A stretch of 64,000 bases of DNA from Berberis thunbergii (lineage: Eukaryota > Streptophyta > Magnoliopsida > Ranunculales > Berberidaceae), in NCBI GenBank assembly GCA_003290165.1, contig QNQO01000819.1, positions 186,001-250,000 on the forward strand, read 5' to 3'. The notes under the pieces were generated by a model. That model worked only from the letters and a program-made list of their open reading frames with translations, searched no databases and had not been told where the DNA came from. Shown here one piece after another: positions 43,217 through 53,796 of this stretch (positions are counted from its first letter, which is position 1; each line of letters begins with the position of its first letter). A program made the translations under genes and the position numbers.

Positions 43217-46046
43217 TGACATCGGACAAAACAACCAAACACTCTAGGATATGGAATAGTCACCACCTAAAGTGAATTGTAAAGAATTTAGATAAGAAAC
43301 TCACCACTTGATGGAAATAAACCAAAGAGATACATAGTAAATTGGAAAAGCTCTCCAAGAGGCTAACTTCATTCAAACTCAAAAGCTGCTGTTACTGTCA
43401 TGTGATGAAGCTTAAATGGATTACTTGGAACAACCCTCCAAGCCTAGGATGCATTGAACATATCAAAAGACTCCTAGAAATACCAAAAGACTCATTGATC
43501 AACCAGAGTGATTAAAGAGAGTGGTTGGAAATTGGCTGGAAGTATGGTAAGAGATTCATGAAGTATGGTAAGAGATTCATTCTTAAACACTCCTGTGTCA
43601 ATCTCCCCAGGTTGAGAAAGACTCGCCACAGAGTCTTCATTGTCATTTTGTTCATAAAAGGGGAAAAGATCGGCAACATTAAAAGTGGCTGAAACATTGT
43701 AGTGACTTGGCAACTCAATTTTGTAGGCATTTTTTCCAATACGTTGTAGCACCTTAAAAGGACCATCAGCTCGAGGCTTGAGCTTGCTAAACTTTCCAGG
43801 AGGAAAACGCTTTTTCCTGAGATAGACCCATACTAAATCTCCTTCCTTGAATTCAACATGCCTGCGATGCTTGTTTGCACTCTGCTGATATTTTTCATTT
43901 TGTTGCTTAATCCTACTCTGGACTTGTTCATGCAGCTGCTTGATGCTTTTCACTCGTTCTTCTGCATCTCCACTGAAATGATGAGTGACTGACAACGGAG
44001 TTAAGTCTAAGGGACTGATAGGATTTTGGCCATAAACAACTTCGAAAGGACTATGACCAGTACTTTGGCTGACAGATCGATTATAAGCAAATTCAATTTG
44101 AGCCAGTACAAGATCCCACTGTCTAATATTCTTACCCACATAGCTTCGCAAGAGATTTCCTAGGCTACGATTAGTAACTTCAGTTTGACCATCTGTTTGA
44201 GGATGATACTACGAGCTAAACTTAAGAATAATGCCAAGCTTCCGCCAAAGAGTGCGCCAGAAATGGCTAAGAAACTTAGAGTCTTGATCAGAAACAATCG
44301 ACTTCGGAATGCCATGTAGCTTCACAATCTCTTTAAAATATAAACCAGCCACAAGAGAAGCGTCAAGGGTCTTGTTGCAGGCAACAAAGTGAGCCATTTT
44401 TTGAAAATCTATCAACAACCACCATGATAGAATCTTTGTTTCTCTGAGTCCTGGGCAAACCAACAACAAAATCTAAACTGACATCTTCCCATGGGGTAGT
44501 AGCTACTGGTAGTGGAGTATACAAACCAGTATTTTGGCCATGACTCTTTGCAATATGACAAATCTTACATCTCTGTATGTGTCTCACTATATCTCGTTCC
44601 AACTTTGGCCAGTAGAAATGCTCACGCACAGCAGCGAGAGTTTTATCTCTCCCAAAATGGCCACCAAGCACCCCCGCATGAGTTTCTAAAATAATTGATT
44701 CCCTTAGAGAACAATCAGGTATACATAGACTGTTTCCTTTGAAAAGGTAACCATTTTGGAGCTGAAAAGGATAACAAGAACCTTTTGAACATTCATCCCA
44801 AATCTTACCAAAATGTCCATCATTCTTATAAAGCCCCCGCAAGATCTCAAAGCCTACAACCTGTATTTGCATAGCAGATAATAAAATTTGTTTTCGGCTA
44901 AGAGCATCTGCAACCACATTTTGAACTCCAGACTTGTGTTTAATAGTGAAATTATAAGCTTGAAGAAACTCAACCCAAGAGGCATGACAACTGCTTAATT
45001 TGCTTTGGCTATTAATGAATTTCAATGCCTGATGATCAGAATATAGAACAAATGGTTTGGAAAGTAGATACTGACTCCAATGACTCAATGCTCGAAAAAT
45101 TGCAAAGAACTCCTTGTCATATGTAGAGTAGTTTTTGCGAGAATCATTCAGCTTTTCACTGAAGAAGGCAATTGGCTTACCTTCTTGAGCAAGAACAGCC
45201 CCATACTAGTGCTGGAAGCATCACACTCAACTTCAAAAAATTTATTAAAATCTGGAAGTGAAAGAACAGGAGCTTCAGTTACCTTCTGCTTGATGAATTC
45301 AAAACTCTTTTGAGCTTCATTTGTCCATCTGAAAGTGTTTCCTTTCAAACATTCGGTGAGTGGAGAGACAATTGTGCTGAATCCTTTGATAAATCTGCGG
45401 TAGAAAGATGCAAGACCATGAAAACTACGGATTTCATGCAGTGATCTAGGAGCTGTCCAGTCGAGAATCGCTTCCACCTTGCTGGGGTCCATCTTTATTC
45501 CTTCCTTAGAGACCACATACCCCAAGAAGATAAGACTATCTGTGAAAAATCTGCACTTCTTTATGTTAGCATAGAGATTTTGTTCTCTCAAAGTACTAAA
45601 AATCTGGTGAAGGTGCTCGAAGTGTTGAACTTCACTCTTGCTGTACACAAGGATGTCATCAAAATAGACGACGACAAATTTCCCAATGAACGGCTTTAAA
45701 ACCTTATTCATGAGGCGCATAAAGGTACTAGGGGCATTAGAAAGGCCGAATGGCATAACCATCCATTCGTAGAGGCCATCCCTAGTCTTGAAAGCAGTTT
45801 TCCATTCGTTTCCAGGTCTCATTCGTATTTGATGATAGCCACTGCGGAGATCAATTTTTGAGAACATAGTGGCTCCATGAAGCTGGTCTAGAAGATCGTC
45901 AAGCCGAGGCATCGAAAAACGATAATCAACAGTGATCTTATTTACTGTTCTACTGTCAACACACATTCGCCAAGTGCCATTTTTTTGGGTACCAAAAGAG
46001 CAGGCACTGCCAGTGGACTCATACTCTCCCGTATTAAGCCTTTAGT
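43217..46046 (-). mobile_element. Ty3/gypsy pol fragment without LTRs
   Basis: An internal piece of a gypsy element runs from the RT N-terminus to beyond the integrase C-terminus, with about 270 bp of downstream element sequence. No LTR, gag, protease, primer site or polypurine tract is visible. Both sides abut 59-bp direct repeats of host sequence. It is a fragment captured at a break, or the remains of a larger element, and not a normal integration. Confidence 0.8.
43492..46044 (-). pseudogene. Ty3/gypsy RT, RNase H and integrase
   Basis: Reading down from 46044, RT starts at [20 protein letters not shown] and continues with [39 protein letters not shown] and the active site [13 protein letters not shown] (both Asp present). 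RNase H follows with [11 protein letters not shown], then, after a break near 45150, YSDHQALKFIN and VVADALSRK. Integrase has the H2C2 region (THAGVLGGHFGRDKT...CKICHIAKS), DVSLDFVVGLPR and IVSDQDSKFLSHFW, and resumes at 44151 with NIRQWDLVLAQIEFAYNRS. The C-terminus GDLVWVYLRKKRFPPGKFSK is preserved. Frame breaks lie near 45150-45190, 44390-44460 and 44150-44210. It is nonfunctional but less decayed than the 8.6-15 kb element. Confidence 0.88.
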
Positions 46047-46105
46047 TAACAAAACTGGCACAATGTGTGTGCATCACGACATCAGTTTAATGCACTTTCA
46101 TAAAT
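46047..46105. repeat. 59-bp direct repeat, right of the gypsy fragment
   Basis: This is the second copy of 43158-43216 with one G-to-A change. After it the sequence continues with DNA homologous to the downstream flank of secreted-gene copy 2 (about 54850), so this is the original host junction. Confidence 0.9.
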
Positions 46106-46596
46106 GATCGTATTATGCTAAAGTTTTAGCACATCAATGATTCAAAGAAAAAAAAATGTCAGTAACTGGGTATATATACCGCGATGATAATAAGAATGAA
46201 TTCGAAAATAGAAAGCACTTGCTTTCCTGATTCCTCCCTTTGTCATTGCTGATTTTAAAAAGGGTATACCACAACGATAATAACAATTGAGACCCCAGTA
46301 AGCTACAACTTCTTCCCTGTTGAAGTTACATAAAATTTCTCAGATTCTTCCTTTAACATCAATGTCAAATTCTAAGAAAGATAATAACCAGATTGTGAAT
46401 TGACAAATGTCCATTTCACCAATATCCAATAGAAATCGACTAAGGATGGCTGAGTGAGAACATTATCTGATTGGAAATTTTGTAGGGAGGAGACTTGCTT
46501 ATGGTTTTGTTAAGTAGAAATTAAAAAAGCTATGGGTTTTAAAAGGGGGAGTTTGAGAGGTCTGTATATGGTGATAAAGCTTTTGTGTTCCAGTTT

Positions 46597-47466
46597 TGTT
46601 GGAAATATAATTGCTGCAAATTAAAACAGGAATGAAGTTGCTGATTTTTTTGGGTTGAGTCGCGGACTATGTCACTCTCTTTAAGACGTTTCGTGGCTCT
46701 GCCCAAGATTGTGCAAACAGTCTGATAGCCCCGTCGTCCCCAGGATAAAACAACCCAGAATTCTGTATATGTCTCGTTCAATCACATGCACCGTTGACGA
46801 ACGAAAATCTATGCACCCTTTACTTTCTTTTGCTCGGAATCACAAAAAACAATAAGTAAAAACACTATCAGAAATATGAAAAAACTATCAGAAATATGAA
46901 CTGTTTACAAAAAAAAAAGAGTCTGAAATAGACAGTTTTTTGAAACTCTGGAAACTATTGTTGTTTTTACAAAACTAAAACTCTCTGAAAAATGAAGATA
47001 ACAATAAATGCTTTCAATGTGTTTAAGTATTTATAGGCTCGTAGAAAATCTTTTTCGAGAGAAAATGTGCCTTAAAAGGTGGCGGAAATCACAGAGAAAA
47101 TCAGGAAAAAAGTGGGGGAGAAAAGACTGGGTCTCCTCTGACCCAGTCTTGTTCTCTGCAGCAAATAAAGATATTTTATTTTATTTTTTTCAAATAAAAT
47201 TTTAGCAAAAAGAACGGTTTCATCTCTATCAGACCCGACTCGGCTAGGCCGGTCGGCGGCGCGTGGAGTGGACCAACATTGATCTAACTCTTTCCTCCTT
47301 CACTAAAACGGGTACCCCTTGAATTCCAAGCCCAAGTCCAAACACTATCCTTATTAACTCATCTACAGTGAGTTACATAGAAGATACGAGACTAAACAAT
47401 ATAGGAAGAGTTTCAAAAATTAAGAAACCATTTTTGTTTTTTAAAAATCAAACTAATGTTTCAACA
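46597..47466 (-). repeat. Copia 3' LTR
   Basis: This 870-bp repeat is homologous to 50430-51287, with many scattered differences and small indels. Shared landmarks include GGTTGAGTCGCGGACTA, GATAGCCCCGTC and GAGAAAATGTGCCTTAAAAG. It lies at the 3' end of the minus-strand element, next to the polypurine tract. Confidence 0.92.
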
Positions 47467-48008
47467 ATGCCCCACTTGAATTAAAAAAAAAACATTTCTT
47501 CATCGAACAATCTATAAATATAAGATTGTGCATAAACAAAAGTGTCTTTCAACTTGAACTCTTGCATAGTGTTCATGATTTAGATTATACTAGAGTAACT
47601 CGTAGTTTTGAACTCTATCTCTAACAACATTACACGCACAACCTTACCAGAGTGAAGTCTAAAAATTCCGTGCTTTAAGGCTATGCACGTATATCCCAGT
47701 ATAGTGAATCCACTAAGAATTTCGCCCACAAATTCCATAGGAAGCGACCATACTTTCACAATCACTTAGGTGAGTCTATTAAGAGTACTCCTGTAGCTAG
47801 GTACTCCACTCCACATAGAGTATAGATCTCATTAAGAGTTTTTAACTCATCCTACTATCGCTTTAGGAACTCATGCTTCAATCTAGGAATGGAATTACTA
47901 TAGGGTCAACATGATTCACTTCATATCATTCACGACTTGTTATTACCTATTGAACCTATTTCTTGGGATCTCCAGTCTATAGGTCGGGGTACCATCATGA
48001 ATAACTCA

Positions 48009-48545
48009 TCAATCTAAGGGCGTAAGTTTCATTCCTTTTGAGGTTTTGAAAACCTTCTTTCTAACTAATCCTTTTGTTAAAGGATCAACTAAGTTCTCAT
48101 CAATTCGTACATGATCCACTCTAACAGCTCCAGTAGATATAAACTTTCTAACCGTACTGTGCTTACGACGTATTTGTCGTATCTTGTCGTTATAATAACG
48201 GTTATGTATCTTTGCAATAGCCGCGGTACTATCACAATGGATCAAGACAGCTGATATCGGTCTTTCCCATAGAGGGATCTCTGCTAGCAGGTTTCTTAAC
48301 CAACCTACTTCCTCACTAGCCGTAGTTAGTGCTATCATCTCTGACTCCATTGTGGACTGTGCCAAAATAGTATGTTTCTTTGATTTCCACGAAACAGCTC
48401 CACCAGCTATACTGAAAATATAGCCACTAGTGGCTTTGGAGTCATCTGAGAGGGTGTTCCAATCAGCATCGCTATATCTTTCAAGGATAGCAGGAAACTT
48501 CTGATAGTGTAATCTGAGGTTCTTAGTCTTCTTTAGGTACTTCAT
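48009..48545 (-). pseudogene. Copia RNase H
   Basis: This segment reads YSDADWNTLSDDSKATSGYI, then HTILAQSTMESEMIALTTAS and LIHCDSTAAIAKIHN, all classic Ty1/copia RNase H text. It ends DENLVDPLTKGL, the usual copia C-terminus. It is open for 178 codons but separated from the RT by a frame break near 48545-48657. Confidence 0.88.
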
Positions 48546-48657
48546 GACCCTTTCAATAGCATGTCAATGTTTTATACTAGGTCTATTGGTAAATGTGCAT
48601 AGTAGTCCCACAACATAAGATATGTCGGGTCTAGTGCAATCGGTAGCATATCGTAGG

Positions 48658-49140
48658 CTACCAACGATGCTCGTTAGTGTGATTGATCATTAGGAGTACA
48701 TGCAGGTTTACAGTCAGAGTAATTATATTTCTTACACTAGGATCATTAGGAGTACATGCAGGTTTACAGTCAGAGTAATTATATTTCTTTAGGATCTTCT
48801 CAATATAGTGTGATTGATCCAAAGAAATTCCCTTTTTAGACCTAGTAATCTTAATACCAAGGATTACACTCGCCTCTCCAAGGTCTTTCATATCAAAGTT
48901 CGCACGTAATAAAAATTTCACTTTATTCACGACATGAATATTAAAATAAAAAATAAGCAAATCATCTACATATAGACATATAATAGTGCAAATGTCATTT
49001 TCAGATTTATAATAAATGTATTTGTCACTTTCGTTCACTTTAAAGTCATGTGAGATAATAAGATTATCAAATCTTTCATGCCATTGTTTTGGAGCTTGTT
49101 TCAAACCGTAAAGAGATTTATCTAGTTTGCGAACTTTATT
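48658..49140 (-). pseudogene. Copia reverse transcriptase, C-terminal half
   Basis: The RT catalytic text IICLYVDDLLIF keeps YVDD and is followed by LLRANFDMKDLGEASVILGI and GISLDQSHYIEKILKKYN. The 3' end is disturbed by a 56-bp tandem duplication (48685-48796) that repeats the CKPACTPNDP coding segment and shifts the frame. Upstream (49104-49240) the KQAPKQWHERF motif continues the RT with further breaks. Confidence 0.85.
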
Positions 49141-49198
49141 TTCTTACCCTGGAATCACAAAACCTTCAGGTTGGTCAATGTAAATTTCTTCTTCTAAA

Positions 49199-49919
49199 AC
49201 ACCATTAAAAAAGTAGTCTTAACATCCATTTGGTGCAATACTAGATTGTGTATTGCAGCAAGAGAAATTATCATTCGAATAGATGTAATTTTAGTAACAG
49301 GAGAATATGTGTCAAAGAAGCCATCATTTTCTCTCTATATAAACCCTTTGGCTACAAGACGAGCTTTAAACTTTTCAACATTTCCATCGGGTTTCATTTT
49401 CTTCTTAAATGCCCACTTACAGCCTATTGTCTTGCAACCTGATGGCAAGTCAACTAAATGCCAGGTTTTATTAGACTCAAGAGAGTTCATCTCATCATCA
49501 ATAGTCTTTTCCCAAAAGTTGGCATCTATAGAAAATAAGGCTTCTTGAAAGTTAAGGGGATCCTCCTCTACTGTAAAGGCATAGAAATTGGGGCCATAGT
49601 TTTTAGAACTTCGGTTCCGTTCACTTCTTCTAGGCTTATATTCTGTTGCTTTATCGTTTTCATTCATTCTGATCATAGGCACGTTATTAGAGGATGTACC
49701 CCCACTATTCCTCAAAATAAAAGGAAATCTATGTTCATAGAAGTCAACATCGTTCGATTCTATGATAACGTGATCACTTAGATTATAGAATCTATAGGCT
49801 TTGTTGTTAACGACATATCCTATGAATACACACTCATATGCCCTACTGGCAAGCTTGTTCCTTTTAGGATCATGAATTCTAACATAAGCTAAACAACCCC
49901 AACTTTTGAAGTATGACAA
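49199..49919 (-). pseudogene. Copia integrase C-terminus and RT N-terminus
   Basis: The frame starts YFKSWGCLAYVRIHDPKRNK and RAYECVFIGYVVNNKAYRFY (the integrase end conserved in copia). It passes a charged linker RRSERNRSSKNYGPNF and reaches the RT start WHLVDLPSGCKTIGCKWAFK and KFKARLVAKGF. It then breaks near 49330, with remnants to 49199. The order integrase then RT identifies Ty1/copia. Confidence 0.88.
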
Positions 49920-50003
49920 GTTTGGTTGTCTATTTTTTCAAAATCTCATAAGGAGAAGTTTTACTTTTCGATTTAGGGACTCTATTTAGCACATAACAGA
50001 CCG

Positions 50004-50405
50004 TCAAAATAATATCTCCCCACCAGTGTGATGCAGCACCGGGTTAAGTAGAATGGCAACTACTGACTTACTAAGAGTTTTATTTTTCCTTTCAGCTTTG
50101 CCATTCATCTTAGAAGAGTATAGTGCAGTTTTTTCAGAACAGTAATAATCATATAATTCATCAGACAGACCATTTAGAATAAAATTCTTATACAAGAAGT
50201 CATTTTCAATCCAACAATCTAGTTCCTTAGTGCGAGTTTCATCAGGTTCAGCAGGCAATTCAGGTTTTTCAGCATTATAGATATAAACGACTTTTTGCGT
50301 AGTTAAGAAAAACAACATTTTTTGTCTCCATCTTTTAAAGTGTTAACCCTCAAAACGAAAGGGTTTGTTTAGGTCCTTAGCAGCAAGTTTAGTAGTAGTA
50401 GACAT
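50004..50405 (-). pseudogene. Copia gag fused to integrase by an internal deletion
   Basis: Gag begins MSTTTKLAAKDLNKPFRFEG at 50405, hits a stop at 50343-50345, and resumes as KMLFFLTTQKVVYIYNAEKP with gag text to YDYYCSEKTA. The next residues, LYSSKMNGKAERKNKTL, are the integrase motif normally seen hundreds of residues later (cf. YSPxxNGxAERKNRTL). The junction lies near 50128. Zinc knuckle, protease and the integrase DDE core are absent. Confidence 0.82.
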
Positions 50406-50429
50406 GGCAGATATGTGACGTCTTAAAAT

Positions 50430-51287
50430 TGTTTGAAATATAATTGTTGCAAATTAAAACAGGAACGAAGTTACAGATTTTGTTGGGTTGAGTCGCGGAC
50501 TAGGTCACTATCTTTAAGATGTTTCGCGGCTCTACCTAAGATTGCGCAAGCAGTCTGATAGCCCCGTCATCCCCAGGATAAAACAACCTAGAATTTTGTA
50601 TCTGTCTCGTTCATTCACATGCATCGGTAACGAACGAAAATCTATTCTACTTTATTTTCCTCGAAATCACAAAAAACAATGAGTAAAAACACTCCATGAA
50701 ATATGAACTGTTTACAAAAAACAAAACTCTGAAATAGACTACTTTTTTAAACTCTGGAAACTACTGTTGTTTTTACAAAACTAAAACTCTCTGAAAAATG
50801 AAGATAACAATAAATTCTTTCAATGTGTTTTTTAACTGAGAAAGAGCAAGTATTTATAGGCTCGTAGAAAATATTTTTCGAGAGAAAATGTGCCTTAAAA
50901 GGCAGAGATAATCACGGAGAAAATTAGGAAAAATTTTAGGAGAAAAGACTGGGTCTCCTCTGACTCAGTCTTGTTCTCTGTAGCAAATAAAGATATATAT
51001 ATATATATTCAAATAAAATTTCAGCAAAAAGAAATGTTTCATATCGATCCGATCCGACTCGGCTCGGTCGACTGGTCGGCGGCGCGTGTGGAGTAGACAA
51101 ACATTTGTCTAACTCTTCCCTCATTCACTAAAGTAGGTACCCCTTGGGGTCTAAGCCCAAGTCCAAACATTATCTCTATTAACTCTTCCATAGTGAGTTA
51201 TATAGAGGATATGAGACTAAACAATATAGGGAGTGTTTCGAAAATTAAGAAACCATTTTTTTTTTAATTCAAACTAATGTTTCAACA
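50430..51287 (-). repeat. Copia 5' LTR
   Basis: This 858-bp partner of 46597-47466 contains a TA dinucleotide run (about 50994-51008) not expanded in the other LTR. The sequence following it on the minus strand does not resemble the usual tRNA-Met primer site, so the PBS is absent or altered. Confidence 0.9.
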
Positions 51288-51292
51288 AGTTT

Positions 51293-52530
51293 TGTCAATG
51301 AAGATGATAGAAATACAGCTCCAGAACTAGGTCATGTCCATATAGCAAGTCGAGCATTCATTATCCAACCAACCATGGCAACCATATATTGAAGAGAGTG
51401 CGGATGTTCTAAACTCAGTTCCAATTTGGGTAAACTTGAGGAAAGTTCTAGTATTCTCATGGAGTCCGGAAGGCTTGCAATCCATTGCTAGTGCACTAGG
51501 GAAACCCTTAATGCTCGATAAAGCAACAGAAAATAGGACTCGTACGTCATTTGCTAGAGTCTATGTTGAAATAGATGCAAATAGTCTGTACCCAAGCTCA
51601 ATCTCAGTAGCTATAGATGATGGTAAGATTCTTGAGGTGGAAGTGGAATACTCGTGCATGGAGACTAGTTAAATGCATTCATTGTAAAGGTTTTGTACAT
51701 GCATCTTCTAGTTGTCCAAAACACAAGAAGGCCACAACCAAAACTGCCAGTTACTGGTGTGAAAAAGGGGCAAAGACAACATACAATAAGACAGAGTCCC
51801 TAGAAAAGAAGGATGGATGGATCACTGTAATGGGAAAGCGTGCGTCTAAACTTCGTAAGGATCCTAACGTTGGAGAAGACATCATAGCCCATGTGTGTAG
51901 ATACAAAGGTGACAGTGCAAGGTGTTGCTGAAAACAATGATATGGAAGGGTCTCACAATATTGGGCCCTTGTGTGTAGCAGATGAGAGCCAAAATTAGCC
52001 TGCAGCAAAGAATACTTTGGCACCTACAGAAACACAACCAGTGATTGGAGGTAAACATACTTTCAAACCCAGGTCGGAAACACGGGAATTGGGAGAGCAT
52101 AACGAAAATGCAAGGAATGGAAGAGATAATATAGGTAGCACACATGAGAAGGAGGGTGTAGATGAGGGTGACTGTGATGAAGAAATGCAATCCTGAAGAA
52201 CTCCAAATGAACATGCATTTCATGTAGAAGGGATAGATGCTCCCCTAACCTTAATAAGGTTAAAAACACTTTGAAAATGTTAGAAGAATATGAGAATGAG
52301 AGCTAAATTACTAGTGAAGAGAATGAAGCAATAGAGTATATCGGCATGGAAGATTTGAAAGAATATTTCCTGAAGCTAAAAGATTAATTTGAAAAGTAAA
52401 CTATTGTGGAGGGTCAAAACACTTCTGAAGATGAATATGAGGCAACAACTATTCAATTTTCTAAGGAAGACGCAACCCGACGATCTTCCCGGATCAGAAA
52501 AGCAAACCCTAAATTCAAGGGATAATTAAA
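51293..52530 (+). pseudogene. LINE ORF1 remainder: DUF4283 end and CCHC knuckle
   Basis: After the copia insertion the ORF1 frame resumes. IWVNLRKVLVFSWSPEGLQS and SFARVYVEIDANS correspond to the second half of DUF4283. A frameshift near 51655 precedes the zinc knuckle CIHCKGFVHASSSC (C-x2-C-x4-H-x4-C). The tail DGWITVMGKRASK and the basic end SSRIRKANPKFKG (about 52480-52525) are typical of plant LINE ORF1. The first part of the domain lies left of copia, near 46500-46596. It is broken by the insertion, frameshifts and a stop near 51930. Confidence 0.78.
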
Positions 52531-52890
52531 AAAGAGAAGTTAATGAAAATCAACATTACCTGTTGGAATCACTCAAGAACTAGGCTATTCCTAGCAATTA
52601 ATTGTTTTGCCTTTTGAGTCTGTGTGTTTCAAGAATATCATTCCGACTTCTTCTATTTATTAGGCAATGGGGATGTATATTCTTATTCTCAAGATGATTA
52701 AACAATTGATTGATGTCTATCAAGATCGCGAGTTTAAGCTCGTCCACCAAGAAACCATCTGGACAACTGTTCATCTAGTGAGTTTAACATTTAGCTTAAA
52801 ACTAATGGATTCTTCTCTTAGTTTGGTTTTCTCTTAGTTTGGTTGAGGATTTTATGAAAATTTTATTTCCTTGTAATGATGTACAAAAAA

Positions 52891-52995
52891 TCTAGAGAGC
52901 CAGCTCAGTCCAATACCATCCATCATCCTAGAGATGCTAGAAATGGCCCAATCTCTAGGATGATGGATGGTAATGGGCTGGCCTGGCTCTCTAGA
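52891..52995. repeat. 105-nt near-perfect hairpin in the LINE 3' region
   Basis: The arms at 52891-52935 and 52951-52995 are inverted copies with about four mismatches, sharing TCTAGAGAGCCAG and ACCATCCATCATCCTAGAGA words, around a 15-nt loop. RNA from either strand would form a long stem of miRNA-precursor size. The hairpin lies close to the 3' end of the LINE derivative. Confidence 0.9.
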
Positions 52996-53123
52996 AAAAT
53001 TGGATGATGTAATGTATGACGAAGGAGTAAGTGAGTGGTGTAATTTTGATGTACTCTTGTACTTTTGATTTAATGATAAGGTTAGGGGAACCTGAAACCC
53101 AGCTTGCCTTTCAAAAAAAAAAA

Positions 53124-53570
53124 TCAACAGAAACAATATAACAACACATAACCAGATTGAACAGGTGATCAGAGACCATTCCTATGGTGACACAAATTCA
53201 TAACCAGATCATACGGCATGCAGAAATCTAACAGCAAGTATGTTCATTTTTGTGTAAACAAAAGCAACCATAACAATGGAAATACGAAAAAATAAATAAA
53301 TAAAATCTGTAGAGTTGTCTTCTTAATATTTCCATGGGACATAAACATTTGAGGATGAACTGGAGATCAATTCATTAACTGGAGTGGCTACATACTTCTT
53401 GAAGAATATAAGAACACTTTTTGAAGTAGCAGTTGAACTCGAACCATGCAGGGATAACACAAAGTGTTGGTTCATAGCTGCAACCCAGAGGTTACTATTG
53501 TGTTATAAATAGAAACTCATGGGGTTCAATAGTTTCAGCAAGTTGTTTGATTCCAATTCTAAATTCTTTA
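53124..53570. repeat. Duplicated flank, unit A right part
   Basis: This matches 55500-55930 along its length, including ACCAGATTGAACAGGT, GTTGAACTCGAACCATGC and TTATAAATAGAAACTCATGG. It is the end of the first segmental duplication unit, whose beginning holds secreted-gene copy 1. The copies differ by substitutions and small indels. No ORF is supported. Confidence 0.85.
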
Positions 53571-53723
53571 GGGATTGAAAAAAGGCACTCCTTCAATTTT
53601 TTTTAGTAACTATGAAAATTTAATAGGAACTATGAAAATTTTACAGTTAGGAAAGTGCTCCTTTTCAGTCTAGAAACTGAAGTCATGTTTTAGTTCGAGT
53701 ATGTTTATGTTTTTTCACTTCTC

Positions 53724-53730
53724 TATAAAA
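53724..53730 (+). promoter_or_regulatory. TATA box of secreted-protein gene copy 2
   Basis: TATAAAA lies 73 bp upstream of the ATG, the same spacing and context as in copy 1. Confidence 0.6.
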
Positions 53731-53796
53731 TAGACCCTAGATCAATCAGGCTCTGAAACTCGAAACTCTCCTGATTTCGGACTTCTGAAATCCGCC

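Larger units (their letters stand above)
46597..51287 (-). mobile_element. Ty1/copia LTR retrotransposon, nested, internally deleted
   Basis: Two LTRs (46597-47466 and 50430-51287) with TGTTTGAAA/TGTTGGAAA and TTTCAACA ends enclose minus-strand copia genes. A perfect 5-bp target duplication AGTTT flanks it (46592-46596 and 51288-51292). Removing it rejoins the LINE ORF1 frame. The internal region is only about 2.96 kb: gag runs directly into the integrase C-terminal half, so protease and the integrase catalytic core are missing. A polypurine tract, AAGTGGGGCAT on the minus strand, abuts the left (3') LTR. It depends on helper proteins, if it is mobile at all. Confidence 0.92.
46436..53123 (+). 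mobile_element. LINE-derived ORF1 element with ORF2 deleted, split by copia
   Basis: The element is flanked by an imperfect duplication (CAATAGAAA at 46427-46435, CAACAGAAA at 53125-53133) and ends in an A run at 53113-53123. The paralogous site at about 55496-55510 has a single CCAACAGAAAC, an empty site. It encodes ORF1 with DUF4283 and a CCHC knuckle. A start resembling ORF2 (MKINITCWNHSRTR at about 52540, cf. LINE endonuclease MxIxxWNxRG) runs straight into the 3' region, so nearly all of ORF2 is deleted. Copia (46597-51287) was inserted into its DUF4283 region. Confidence 0.75.
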
